The position numbers were made by a program, and so were the translations under genes. Under the pieces are notes generated by a model. It saw only the letters and a list, made by a program, of their open reading frames with translations, ran no database searches and was not told the origin of the DNA. Positions 1-7,995 of a stretch of DNA of 64,000 nt are shown here, piece after piece. Every line of letters begins with the position of its first letter. Within the stretch, counting starts at the first letter, position 1. The DNA comes from Methanobacteriota archaeon (lineage in GTDB: Archaea; Thermoplasmatota; Poseidoniia; Poseidoniales; Poseidoniaceae): the NCBI GenBank assembly GCA_004195635.1, contig PSPT01000008.1:1-64000 (forward strand), in the 5' to 3' direction.

Positions 1-173
1 TGAGGTGCCCAACCATTGCTTCCGTGAAGGGCAATTACACATCCGAATGGTCCTTCACCTTCTGGCAGAAACAGTTCAGACTCAACGATTATTTCTGGAG
101 TTTTTTCCAAACCGGTCAGTATGTGATGAATCTCAAATGGAGAGCGAGATCGAACTTGCAATCGCTCGACCAT
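1..173 (-). CDS. alpha/beta hydrolase, N-terminal fragment (runs off window)
   Basis: An open frame begins at ATG 173, just after an in-frame TAA, and continues off the left edge, so only about 57 codons are visible. The translation starts MVERLQVRSR and reaches CVIALHGSNGWAP. The hydrophobic strand followed by HG is the usual oxyanion-hole strand of alpha/beta hydrolases of the dienelactone hydrolase or phospholipase/carboxylesterase type. The Ser-Asp-His triad would lie outside the window, so the substrate cannot be named. The gene lies downstream of the DoxX-like gene on the same strand with a gap of about 125 bp. Confidence 0.6.
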   Translation of the reverse strand, partial: MVERLQVRSRSPFEIHHILTGLEKTPEIIVESELFLPEGEGPFGCVIALHGSNGWAP

Positions 174-297
174 GAACGTTGGGATGACTTACATCATTTC
201 AAATGTGGTTTTCACAATTTTCTGGTTTATTCAGAGGCTACCCCTATGATTCATGATAGTAAGGCAGACCAGTCTCTGTATAGAGGATTACATTTCT

Positions 298-921
298 TCA
301 AATCGATGAACTGATTTGAGCTTCTTCAACAGCTTCTATTTGCTCATGGTCAATGTATAATCTATATGCAAATGCAGTCAAAAGAAGGAATGTTCCATGT
401 TCCCACAATTCGGTTCTATCACCAAATAATATATCCATCACCATGAATGCTACGAATAGCAAACTACTGGCCTTGAATGATAAGCGGTGTACTGTTTGAG
501 TTGCAAATGCTTTATTCGCTTCAAGTGCGTTTTCCAATTGTTTTGGAAGAAGGGGTTTGTAGAATAGAATACTAAGAAATGCAACACCTAAAATTATCTC
601 AATTGCACCGACAATATACAATGATCCAAGAGCTAATTCCGAAGGCAGGCCGAGCCTGGCAAAATAGCCTATTGTTTTGTCATCGCGATTTACTCCAAAC
701 CACCCATTAGGTTCAGTTGGTTGAAACGTATATGCTACTGTGCCATTCATGTCAACGATGGCTGCCTTTGTTGCATAACCATTGAAATTGATTATGTTTT
801 CACCGTTGAAAAACTTGTCAAAACCGTTTAATAACCAAAATAGACCTAAGAAGAGATACAATATCACTACGAAATCTAGTTTTCGATCAAGCCAAATTAA
901 TGCTTTAGATATCGGGGTCAT
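298..921 (-). CDS. DoxX-like four-helix membrane protein
   Basis: The 207-residue product has about four hydrophobic segments: residues about 17-35, 95-122, 150-165 and 175-190. The first reads LGLFWLLNGFDKFFNG, which resembles the first helix of DoxX/SURF4-type membrane proteins. The third-quarter segment YIVGAIEIILGVAFL resembles the second DoxX helix. A non-membrane insert of about 50 residues separates them, making the protein longer than a typical DoxX of about 130-150 residues. Its ATG overlaps the stop of the small lipoprotein gene (ATGA), so the two are probably translationally coupled. Function is unknown; DoxX relatives have been linked to redox and thiol stress in membranes. Confidence 0.55.
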   Translation of the reverse strand: MTPISKALIWLDRKLDFVVILYLFLGLFWLLNGFDKFFNGENIINFNGYATKAAIVDMNGTVAYTFQPTEPNGWFGVNRDDKTIGYFARLGLPSELALGSLYIVGAIEIILGVAFLSILFYKPLLPKQLENALEANKAFATQTVHRLSFKASSLLFVAFMVMDILFGDRTELWEHGTFLLLTAFAYRLYIDHEQIEAVEEAQISSSI

Positions 922-1031
922 GAAAGAAGGACTCCTATTGGTGAGGGGCTGTAATCATCATCTCCACCCAGACATCCAGAAAGGGAGCATAAAAGCATCG
1001 TTAGAGTAAGCAAAGTTGCAACTTTTCTCAT
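918..1031 (-). CDS. very small lipoprotein, 37 residues
   Basis: The frame from ATG 1031 to TGA 918 encodes a basic start (MRKVATL), a hydrophobic core and the lipobox LSGC, followed by GGDDDYSPSPIGVLLS. This is a complete lipoprotein signal peptide with Cys20 as the predicted lipidated residue and only 17 residues after it. The stop overlaps the next gene's start as ATGA. The Gly-Gly-Asp-rich segment after the Cys is typical of secreted archaeal lipoproteins. The mature peptide is too short to carry an enzyme domain. It may be a membrane-anchored partner of the DoxX-like protein, or a leader that couples translation. Confidence 0.6.
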   Translation of the reverse strand: MRKVATLLTLTMLLCSLSGCLGGDDDYSPSPIGVLLS

Positions 1032-1161
1032 GCTTGTTGGTTAATCATGAGGTCTATTATCCTTTCATCCAACATATCATTTCCATGAAATCGCAAGGGC
1101 TATCTGATTACCCTTACAACCTTCTACCGTGAATTGGGGGGGCCGAGCCTCGATTTCAACA

Positions 1162-2100
1162 TCAAATAGATCCGGTATTAACAACTGGCGTAGTATCTGT
1201 TTCCGAGCATAATACCACTAACAGATTGCTCACCATTGTAGCTTTCTTTTCCTCGGTTAATACGATAATGTTCTTTTCACTTAATTGCTCTAATGCCATT
1301 TCAACCATTCCAACTGCACCCTTGACAATTTCACTGCGTGCTGCAACAACTGCGCTTGCTTGCTGACGGCGAAGCATTGCTTGTGCAATCTCTTGGGAAT
1401 ATGCTAAGTGGCTAATTCTGGCCTCAAGAACTTGGATTCCTGCTCTCTTCAATCTTGCTTCAACTGAAATCTGTAATTCGTGTGCGATAACTTCTTGGTG
1501 GCTTGATAGTGCAATTCCTCCTATATCTTTGTCTTCAATTATATCATAGGGATATTTTGTTGCCATAGCGCGTAGAGCTGCCTCACTTTGAATCTGAACA
1601 TAATTCTGATAATTATCAACTTCAAACAAAGCCTCAGCAGTATCTACGACCTTCCATACTACAACTGCAGCGATTTCAATTGGATTTGCATTGACATCGT
1701 TAACCTTGAGTTTGGCGGATTCGAAGTTTCTAATTCTTAGAGATATTTTGTGCTTTGCATATAACGGATTGATGAAGAAATGGAATCCTTGCTTGTCAAC
1801 AGTCCCCTTGTATTTACCAAAGAATTGGATGGCAGCCCCTTCATTTGGACTAACTATTAAGTAACTATTGAACATTAAAAACCAAATAATGGAAATAATA
1901 AGTTGTACTATTATTCCAATAATAATCAATGCGCCCAACGCATAGGTGACAAACATACAAATCAAGATAAATGGTAAAACGAGCCATTGGATGGCTAAGC
2001 CCAAAAATCCATTTAATGTAATTAATGGAACATCTTTGAACATTATTTCATTATTGGCGAGTTTTTGCACGGGAGTTATCTGAACTGGCACAGGTTGCAC
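1162..2100 (-). CDS. SPFH/Band 7 domain membrane protein
   Basis: The 312-residue protein has one or two N-terminal membrane segments (about residues 28-78), then an SPFH domain beginning around YLIVSPNEGAAIQFFGKY. Next comes an alpha-helical region containing RRQQASAVVAARSEIVKGA, the Ala/Glu-rich helix typical of stomatin and prohibitin relatives. SPFH proteins oligomerise on membranes and organise proteases and microdomains. The first codon shown is GTG with no clear ribosome binding site; an ATG lies 19 codons inside (the M of NNEIMF). No NfeD-type protease partner is adjacent, unlike many stomatin operons. The upstream neighbour is the MerT-like gene on the same strand. Confidence 0.8.
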   Translation of the reverse strand: MQPVPVQITPVQKLANNEIMFKDVPLITLNGFLGLAIQWLVLPFILICMFVTYALGALIIIGIIVQLIISIIWFLMFNSYLIVSPNEGAAIQFFGKYKGTVDKQGFHFFINPLYAKHKISLRIRNFESAKLKVNDVNANPIEIAAVVVWKVVDTAEALFEVDNYQNYVQIQSEAALRAMATKYPYDIIEDKDIGGIALSSHQEVIAHELQISVEARLKRAGIQVLEARISHLAYSQEIAQAMLRRQQASAVVAARSEIVKGAVGMVEMALEQLSEKNIIVLTEEKKATMVSNLLVVLCSETDTTPVVNTGSI

Positions 2101-2214
2101 GGCAAGGGGTAGGTATGTGGTTCCATAATCATTTCCATCTGAGATTTAATTCATTTCTACGTTTTTCGCTACCCTTTGTTCGAACCAACAAGACAGACTT
2201 TCCTTGGTAGTAGT

Positions 2215-2601
2215 TCAATTCCAGAATGCATCATCTTCCCACGGAAGGCCGATGGCTATTCCGATCAGTTCGAGAATGATGTAATTGAAAATCAAAAATC
2301 CAATAATGGCGATAGTAAATACCAGCAATGTCGTGTTAACTACCTTCTGGCGTTCACGTTTAACATCATCTAATGTGCAAATGCCATCTGCTTTGAAATA
2401 GCGATACAGCCCGTAAGAAAGGAAAAGGACGGTTGCAAAGTATAACCACCAACGGAATGGGCCCCAGTACAGTGTATCTGAAAGTGCAGCAGCGGTGGAA
2501 ACCGAAGCTAAGCCTAACATTACCATTACTACTGAAGGAAGACAACACATGGATGCAAGGATGGATGCAGATGAAATCCATTTCCATAAACTCTTGTCCA
2601 T
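2215..2601 (-). CDS. MerT-like membrane protein
   Basis: The start is taken at ATG 2601 (MDKSLWKW), which follows a GAGAGG motif; a longer frame exists upstream but reaches toward the artA stop. The 128-residue product has about three membrane helices. The first contains the vicinal pair ASMCCLPSVVMVMLG, which resembles the Cys-Cys pair in helix 1 of the mercuric transporter MerT. A further Cys lies in the loop after helix 2 (DGICTLDD), where MerT has its second pair. The protein may move metal or thiol-reactive ions, but no MerP or MerA is nearby, so mercury transport is not claimed. Confidence 0.5.
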   Translation of the reverse strand: MDKSLWKWISSASILASMCCLPSVVMVMLGLASVSTAAALSDTLYWGPFRWWLYFATVLFLSYGLYRYFKADGICTLDDVKRERQKVVNTTLLVFTIAIIGFLIFNYIILELIGIAIGLPWEDDAFWN

Positions 2602-2633
2602 CCCTCTCCTCTCCTGGGTGTGGCACACCTACC

Positions 2634-3566
2634 TTATGCTTGGGTCTTTCGTTTCTTTTTCTTTGGCATCAATTTTCCCATCAATTCCAGTATATGTCGA
2701 TGCAGTTGCGGAAGCAATTCAAACAGAACTAATGCCATTAAGAACATGGCTCCAAGCGAAACTACTTTTGCTGCATACGAGTGGCCAAAATCAAACATTG
2801 AAAGAGTTAGCCATTCCCAACCAATGAAGTTGGCATGTAGCCAAACTAGGCCGGCATTGCGAAAAATATTGAGTACATGGATAACGGGGAGGCTAATGAG
2901 CAACGCTCTCACCCTTCGTTGCCAAGGCGCAGTTTGTAAAGCAACGATGGCTCCGACAAATACTATCATTGATTGCAGAGCAGTGCAAGCCAAAACAAAT
3001 GAAATTCCAATAGGGGTGCCATCTGCTAATTGTAAATCGGTAAAAAATGCATTTTCTGCCCCACCAGTGTCTAAGAACCAACGATTGCCATCCCATTCGG
3101 ACCAAGTAACGATACTTTGCCCCTCGATGTTGACATATGTTTCTCCAAGTTGTATGTCTCCGGCTCCAGTCCAGCGCATGAAAAGAACGGTTTGGCCTGC
3201 AACAAACCAAATTGCAAGAACATTCAACCAAGGTATTTTCTCCACCATTAAGTAGGGCATTCCAGCCCAAAAGCAAGCACCTCTAAACCAATTTAGAGAC
3301 TCTGAAATTTCACCATTTTTGATCAGGCGGGCCTCCCAAATTGAAATTGCAATTGCCATAGGTAAAGTTGCTGCCGACATGATGATTAGAACTGGATCGG
3401 CCAATTCTACATAATGCGGAGTGTTCAGAAAAAAGTAAGACCCCAGCAAAATCCAACCAGGCACTGCTGCCCAAGAAGAAGATGCCTTTTTGCTATGAAA
3501 GGCGAGTGCAAGCAATAGTAATCCAGAGAATGCCAAGAAGGACTCGGAAAACGGTAATGCCGACAT
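2634..3566 (-). CDS. artA: archaeosortase (exosortase-family transpeptidase)
   Basis: This multi-span membrane protein of about 310 residues carries the exosortase/archaeosortase signature near its C-terminus. Cys sits in LACTALQSM (about residue 194), Arg in NIFRNAGLV (about 236) and His in FDFGHSYAAK (about 262). These enzymes process proteins with a C-terminal tripartite sorting signal and are thought to move them to a lipid anchor. The C-terminus is basic (PKKKKRK). ATG 3566 is preferred over an upstream in-frame TTG at 3584; the choice is uncertain. The symbol is by family only. No classical PGF-CTERM substrate was recognised in the window, although one candidate tail occurs in the protein at 36989-37603. 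Confidence 0.75.
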   Translation of the reverse strand: MSALPFSESFLAFSGLLLLALAFHSKKASSSWAAVPGWILLGSYFFLNTPHYVELADPVLIIMSAATLPMAIAISIWEARLIKNGEISESLNWFRGACFWAGMPYLMVEKIPWLNVLAIWFVAGQTVLFMRWTGAGDIQLGETYVNIEGQSIVTWSEWDGNRWFLDTGGAENAFFTDLQLADGTPIGISFVLACTALQSMIVFVGAIVALQTAPWQRRVRALLISLPVIHVLNIFRNAGLVWLHANFIGWEWLTLSMFDFGHSYAAKVVSLGAMFLMALVLFELLPQLHRHILELMGKLMPKKKKRKTQA

Positions 3567-3753
3567 ATTATGTAGTGGCCTCAACGGCTTTCCTGTATAA
3601 GTTCTCCTTTAGACTGTCGAGTTAAACCACCCTGATTATTAGATTCAAAATTATTTATTATTGACCTCAAGGATATTGAAAGTGTACGAATTCCATTTAC
3701 AAAATATGCAAATGAGACAATATATTGCGACTTGTTAGGCGAAGTTGTATAAG

Positions 3754-3781
3754 TCCCCCTTCACAGCGAGTATATGGGGGA
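3754..3781 (+). promoter_or_regulatory. hairpin that may hide the gmhA ribosome binding site
   Basis: TCCCCC (3754-3759) can pair with GGGGGA (3776-3781) across a 16-nt loop. The right arm is the purine-rich stretch 6 nt before the TTG start of gmhA and is the only Shine-Dalgarno-like sequence there. Pairing would therefore cover it. This is visible complementarity only; there is no evidence of folding or regulation. Confidence 0.3.
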
Positions 3782-3787
3782 AGTGGC

Positions 3788-4375
3788 TTGAGTGAAACCT
3801 ACGATTTCAACGGATTCATCGATTCATATGTCGCCGATTTAGTAAAAACTCTCATCTCGCTTGATAAGGATGCACTGGAAAATTTTGCATCCGCCGTAGA
3901 AGATGTAATGGATCATGGCGGCACAGTCCACTTCATTGGAAATGGCGGCAGTGCAGGAACTCCAAGCCATTCAGCAGGCGATTGGTCAAAAGAACTCTCC
4001 CTCCCTACACTTTGCCACACCGATAATGCTGCAGGTCTTACCGCATGGGCCAATGATACTGATTTTGATAATGTATTTAAAGCGCAGTTAGGCACTTTCC
4101 TTCGCCATGGCGACCTTGTTGTAGGTTATTCTGGCTCAGGCAATTCCCTCAATGTTCTAAATGGGCTTCGTTATGCTAAGGATATGGGTTGCACTACAGT
4201 TGGCGTTGGCGGAAATTACAAAGGAATGGGTGGTGGCGAGATGGCTAAAATGGTAGAAATAATGATTCTCGCTGATACCGAATCAATGGAAAGGATTGAG
4301 GATATTCAGTTGGTTGTAAACCACATTGTAAAAGAGATTATCAAGGATAAGCAGGCCTTGTCTAAAAATTCTTGA
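3788..4375 (+). CDS. gmhA: SIS-domain phosphosugar isomerase, GmhA-like
   Basis: GmhA converts sedoheptulose 7-phosphate to D-glycero-heptose 7-phosphate at the start of heptose-nucleotide synthesis. The product has the SIS-domain loop GNGGSAGTPSHSAGDW in the position of the GmhA GNGGSA motif, and a second sugar-binding loop GYSGSGNSLNVLNGL. TTG 3788 is chosen because a G-rich stretch precedes it and it gives 195 residues, close to the usual GmhA length. The upstream ATG at 3725 would add an unlikely tail. The next gene is a GmhB-like phosphatase 9 bp downstream, which supports the heptose assignment. A related phosphosugar isomerase role remains possible. Confidence 0.75.
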   Translation: MSETYDFNGFIDSYVADLVKTLISLDKDALENFASAVEDVMDHGGTVHFIGNGGSAGTPSHSAGDWSKELSLPTLCHTDNAAGLTAWANDTDFDNVFKAQLGTFLRHGDLVVGYSGSGNSLNVLNGLRYAKDMGCTTVGVGGNYKGMGGGEMAKMVEIMILADTESMERIEDIQLVVNHIVKEIIKDKQALSKNS

Positions 4376-4384
4376 GGTGTTCAT

Positions 4385-5059
4385 TTGGATTTTCCAAGTC
4401 GTGACGGCGCAGATATTATTGCACCTCTTGACTTACAACCTCTACCAAATAATATTGAATGGGATGGGCGAATTGCTTTTCTTGACCGCGACGGAGTTCT
4501 AAATGTCGGTAAAGTTGACTATGTCAATTGTATTGAAGACCTTGTAGTGTTGCCCTTGGCTGCAAAATCTGTTGGTGATTTACGACGTTCTGGGTTTCGC
4601 ATTTGTGTAGTCACTAATCAATCTCCTGTTAATCGCGGACTATGGAGCCACGACCGCTTGCATGAAATCCATGATGAATTACGCAAGCGCCTCTTAGCAG
4701 AAGATGAGGATGCTCATTTGGACTTAGTTCTCTATTCTCCATATGTTCCGTGGTCTGGCGCTTGGGCAAGGAAGCCTAATCCGGGGATGTTGGAGGCAGG
4801 CCGGCAAATCATTAACGCATCCTCCGAGAAGATTCAATTGAATAATTTGGTAGTTGGAAGTGAATACTCAGCAACACAATTCCCCGAAGGAGATTTTTCA
4901 TGTATGGTTGGTGACCGTCCTGCAGACATTAAGGCAGGTTTGAATCATGGAGTTAGAACTTTTCTTGTTGAAGAGCAATTGGGAATTGCAGACGTTATCC
5001 TGCGAATTCTTGATTTCACCGATCAAGGCGATGATATTTCTGTTATTTCAGGTGATTAA
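4385..5059 (+). CDS. gmhB: HAD-family heptose-bisphosphate phosphatase, GmhB-like
   Basis: GmhB removes the C7 phosphate from heptose 1,7-bisphosphate. HAD motif I is FLDRDGVLN with both catalytic aspartates, motif II is VVTNQSPVNRG, and motif IV includes MVGDRPADIKAG. The start is TTG 4385. The zinc loop with Cys/His ligands that marks many GmhB proteins is missing: the matching stretch reads SPYVPWSGAWARKPNPGML. The related histidinol-phosphate phosphatases also belong to this subfamily, so HisB-N activity is an alternative. Pairing with gmhA favours the heptose role. The stop is directly followed by the tiaS ATG. Confidence 0.65.
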   Translation: MDFPSRDGADIIAPLDLQPLPNNIEWDGRIAFLDRDGVLNVGKVDYVNCIEDLVVLPLAAKSVGDLRRSGFRICVVTNQSPVNRGLWSHDRLHEIHDELRKRLLAEDEDAHLDLVLYSPYVPWSGAWARKPNPGMLEAGRQIINASSEKIQLNNLVVGSEYSATQFPEGDFSCMVGDRPADIKAGLNHGVRTFLVEEQLGIADVILRILDFTDQGDDISVISGD

Positions 5060-6400
5060 ATGGGCTGGTTGGGTCTTGATGATACCGACGGGCTTTCCGG
5101 AGGTTGCACTACTCATACCTTCCATAAGTTGATCTCTTTGCTTGCAAAGGATACCAATGCTATTGGTGAGGATTGGAAGTGGAGAGTATCTACCAACCCG
5201 CGTCTTGTGCGGCTATGGCCGTTTGCTGAGCGCCGCACGAGGGGAAATGCTGCAGTTGCTTGCGAGATTATTCTTTTTGGCGAGGAAGATGATGTAATTG
5301 ATGAAGGAAGAATTGATGAATCTGAAACTGCCCTTCTCAAGCGACTAGATGAATTGTGGGCGGAGCTTGTATTGGCTGATGCTGAACGTCATGGAAGCGC
5401 ATCTGAGAGCCATCATGATCAACGACAACAATCGGAGGCTTCACCTGGAATGGTTTGGTTGAAGCAAGATATTGACAACAAAATATACACAATGGCTGTA
5501 AGAGGGGAAGTAAAGTTAACTGAGATTATGGAGTTTGTTGATGATAAAATCAATGCCTCTGGAGGGAAAGTATGGAAAGACAACGATGGTCACGGCTGCA
5601 TTGGTGCTTTGGCTGCTATTTCGTGGAATGGATTGATTGACCATACTTGGGAAGCAATAGCCTATAGGCTTGAGAAAAATATAGGAACTCTTCGTTTCAT
5701 AAATAACCAAAAAGTCATTCAGTTGACCACTAAATACCCCGACACATTTGTTAATCGCGACCCAACGATTGACCGCTCTTTGATTTCACCTAGGACGCCC
5801 TGTCCGGTATTGTTTGGGATTCGGGCTGAAACCAGAGATGCTGCTGAATCAGCAGCACACTGGTTATTGAAAGACAGGAATAGTGAGAATGCTAGTAGCA
5901 TGCGTGTATGGCAAACGAATCAAGCGACAAATGATCATTTATTTCACAGATACAAAGGAGATTTAGTAGAAAAGCCACAAATCATCAAGGGCGGGCATGC
6001 AATAATTGAATTGGAAAACGGCCTAAAAGCAATTGCATTTTCGCAAAGCGGTGATATCAATAGGGTAATTCAAATGCTTCTTTCTGGTGATGAAGTGGAA
6101 TTTTACGGAATAATCCCTAAGGGAGAAAATATAGTGCACCTAGAGAGATTTATCTTCAAGGCACCATCGCCAAAACGCCATCTACGCCCACTGTGTGATT
6201 GTGGGAGCAGATTTACCTCAAAGGGAAAAGGGCAGCAATTAAAGTGCCCTAATTGCAAGGAGAAAACCTTTGACCATTGGGTAGAATCGCCCCTTCCCGC
6301 TCAACTTGCCCCATTGCTTGGAGTTTGGCTTGAGCCACCTGCATCAGCAAGAAGACATCTTGCCGCCCCATTATCGCGATTACACCCTGATCTCCCTTGA
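5060..6400 (+). CDS. tiaS: tRNA(Ile2) 2-agmatinylcytidine synthetase
   Basis: TiaS attaches agmatine to C34 of tRNA-Ile(CAU) using ATP so that it reads AUA, a modification specific to archaea. The N-terminus GWLGLDDTDGLSGGCTTHTF is the family signature. The C-terminus carries a zinc ribbon, CDCGSRF followed by CPNC (about residues 377-405), used for tRNA acceptor-stem binding. An OB-fold-like region precedes it. At 446 residues it matches the family length. The ATG follows the gmhB stop without a gap, so it is probably cotranscribed with gmhAB although unrelated in function. Confidence 0.9.
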   Translation: MGWLGLDDTDGLSGGCTTHTFHKLISLLAKDTNAIGEDWKWRVSTNPRLVRLWPFAERRTRGNAAVACEIILFGEEDDVIDEGRIDESETALLKRLDELWAELVLADAERHGSASESHHDQRQQSEASPGMVWLKQDIDNKIYTMAVRGEVKLTEIMEFVDDKINASGGKVWKDNDGHGCIGALAAISWNGLIDHTWEAIAYRLEKNIGTLRFINNQKVIQLTTKYPDTFVNRDPTIDRSLISPRTPCPVLFGIRAETRDAAESAAHWLLKDRNSENASSMRVWQTNQATNDHLFHRYKGDLVEKPQIIKGGHAIIELENGLKAIAFSQSGDINRVIQMLLSGDEVEFYGIIPKGENIVHLERFIFKAPSPKRHLRPLCDCGSRFTSKGKGQQLKCPNCKEKTFDHWVESPLPAQLAPLLGVWLEPPASARRHLAAPLSRLHPDLP

Positions 6401-6529
6401 GTGGGCATCTTTCATTCACAACACAACAGATTGAGCCTGTATTTCTGAGAATAATTCATACTATCTAATTAGAAAATTGATGTACTTCTTAGGCAAATCA
6501 TCAATAATCAACTCCCTCTCCGAAGGGCT

Positions 6530-6796
6530 ATGAGTGAATCTGTAAATGACTATGCGTCTTACATTACTTATGCGCTACTGATAATCGCATTTGCTTTTGC
6601 CGTGTGGTTTATTATTAAGAAAGGAAAAGAAAATGTAGCTGCCGCTAAAGAAGATGCTGCGCCCAAGGTTGCTGGTCAAGATTCACTTGAAGGCGGAGCA
6701 CAAAATCCTGAAAAATTTGACGATCCTGATGATGATGCTCTTGATGAAATGGGCGCATTACTCGGTGAGGAAGATGACCAAGTGGACGAAGACTGA
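6530..6796 (+). CDS. small single-span membrane protein with acidic tail
   Basis: The 88-residue product has a short N-terminus, one membrane helix (about residues 10-30, ITYALLIIAFAFAVWFIIKK) and a cytoplasmic tail that becomes very acidic at the end (DDPDDDALDEMGALLGEEDDQVDED). The Lys pair after the helix predicts an inside tail. A GAAGGG ribosome binding site precedes the ATG. No domain is recognised. It is convergent with the degenerate RecA-like gene; the 116 bp between them shows no further gene. Confidence 0.6.
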   Translation: MSESVNDYASYITYALLIIAFAFAVWFIIKKGKENVAAAKEDAAPKVAGQDSLEGGAQNPEKFDDPDDDALDEMGALLGEEDDQVDED

Positions 6797-6912
6797 GGGT
6801 TGGCAGGAGATTTGCCCCCAACAATACTGCTTCCACTACTTCGGCGACTCACCTTTCCCCCGAAGACTTGAGGGTGAAAAGAGCCAACTTCAATCCTGCG
6901 TCTTTTGAAATA

Positions 6913-7512
6913 TCAAATGAAACCATTGGATTCTAAATTGAAATGGAATTGTTTTTTTGTTGTATCTAAGCATCTTTCATTCCCATCTTGCTGACGTAGA
7001 AGATGCCAAGTTTCTACCCCTGTGTCAACCAAACGACTTCCACCTCGCACCTTCATCTCAATGCCTGCATCTGGAGATTCATATGATTTGGAAATAATTA
7101 CTATGCTGCAGGAGTCGCTTCCGTGATTTAGTACTTCAGTTACCATGTCTATATTTTCTCTTGGCGCTTGACCCTCTGATGGAGCCCAGTCATCGATTAC
7201 AATTAATTGAACTCTTGGCAATGTATCCTTGGCATTTACAATTTGCATTGAAATATGCTTAAGGTTATCGTCGAATTGAAGGGCATGGAAACGGCTACTA
7301 GCAATCAGATCAACATCAGAGAACAATTGTTGAAAACGAACAGAATCAGGCATTTCGGGAGTTGCCCAAAGAACTCTACCACCCGAAAGTAACACTTCAC
7401 GAGAATACTGGAGAGCGAGCGTCGTGCCTCCGATACTACCGGAGACTGATAGATGTACCTTGTCAGGAAGTGGTGGTAAGAGCGAAACAACCCTCTCGGA
7501 AACCTCCTTCAT
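6913..7512 (-). CDS. RecA/RadB-like ATPase-fold protein with degenerate P-loop
   Basis: The 199-residue product follows the RecA core: strand and loop LSVSGSIGGTTLALQY where the Walker A motif belongs, then a helix and strand GGRVLWATPEMPDSVRFQQ, and Walker B-like VQLIVIDDW (about residues 99-107). The P-loop lysine is absent (GSIGGTT), so ATP hydrolysis is doubtful. Archaeal RadB and KaiC-like proteins share this order of elements. It may be a non-catalytic recombination mediator or regulator. The start is ATG 7512. Confidence 0.5.
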   Translation of the reverse strand: MKEVSERVVSLLPPLPDKVHLSVSGSIGGTTLALQYSREVLLSGGRVLWATPEMPDSVRFQQLFSDVDLIASSRFHALQFDDNLKHISMQIVNAKDTLPRVQLIVIDDWAPSEGQAPRENIDMVTEVLNHGSDSCSIVIISKSYESPDAGIEMKVRGGSRLVDTGVETWHLLRQQDGNERCLDTTKKQFHFNLESNGFI

Positions 7513-7683
7513 ATGTACAAGGTTAGCGGCAACAGTTGAAATGCATTGCTATTATTATTGCTTGAGCGAAATTACTAATTATCCTCAATAGTAAATATGA
7601 ATGAATGAGAGGGAAGTGATGAATGAATAGTTCAAGTAAATATGCCCAAAAGCCCTATACCCGCCACCGAAGTGGGGAGTAAC

Positions 7684-7896
7684 ATGGCATCCAAAGAGAG
7701 AATCCCCCGTCGACCCTTGCCTGAATTCGCAGAAGTTGAAGGTGGTGCTATAGCCGGAATCTTTGCTCAAGGTTGGAAAATTTGGCGGGTTGCTCTCGAT
7801 GATGAAAATCAATACGGACCTCATGCGATGATTTTGCTACTCGTCGTGACTGCGATTATTACTGGCGGAGTACTTGGTCTTGGAATGGTTTTGTAA
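7684..7896 (+). CDS. small membrane protein, 70 residues
   Basis: The start is taken at ATG 7684, 5-6 nt after GGGGAG; an in-frame ATG at 7642 lacks such a site. The N-terminal half is soluble and charged (MASKERIPRRPLPEFAEVEG). A C-terminal hydrophobic helix, AMILLLVVTAIITGGVLGLGMVL, runs to the end. It is probably a tail-anchored protein. No family is recognised. Confidence 0.55.
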   Translation: MASKERIPRRPLPEFAEVEGGAIAGIFAQGWKIWRVALDDENQYGPHAMILLLVVTAIITGGVLGLGMVL

Positions 7897-7995
7897 AGTT
7901 CGCTACGACTCCGTAATTCTTAGGTGGCGCGGAAACTTCCTTTTCCCGCGGATATTTTTGATTAACCTTAACTGCCTAATTGCAACGGGCAAACT

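Noticed and set aside
24-314. 96-codon open frame on the plus strand at the window start
   Set aside because: It lies opposite a minus-strand frame that encodes a recognisable hydrolase start; the plus translation has no familiar feature and is Trp/His/Phe rich.
2170-2195. TTCGAAC stretch resembling a tRNA T-loop
   Set aside because: No acceptor, D or anticodon stems can be formed around it on either strand.
2620-3255. 211-codon plus-strand frame opposite artA
   Set aside because: Antisense to an intact archaeosortase; no domain or ribosome binding site.
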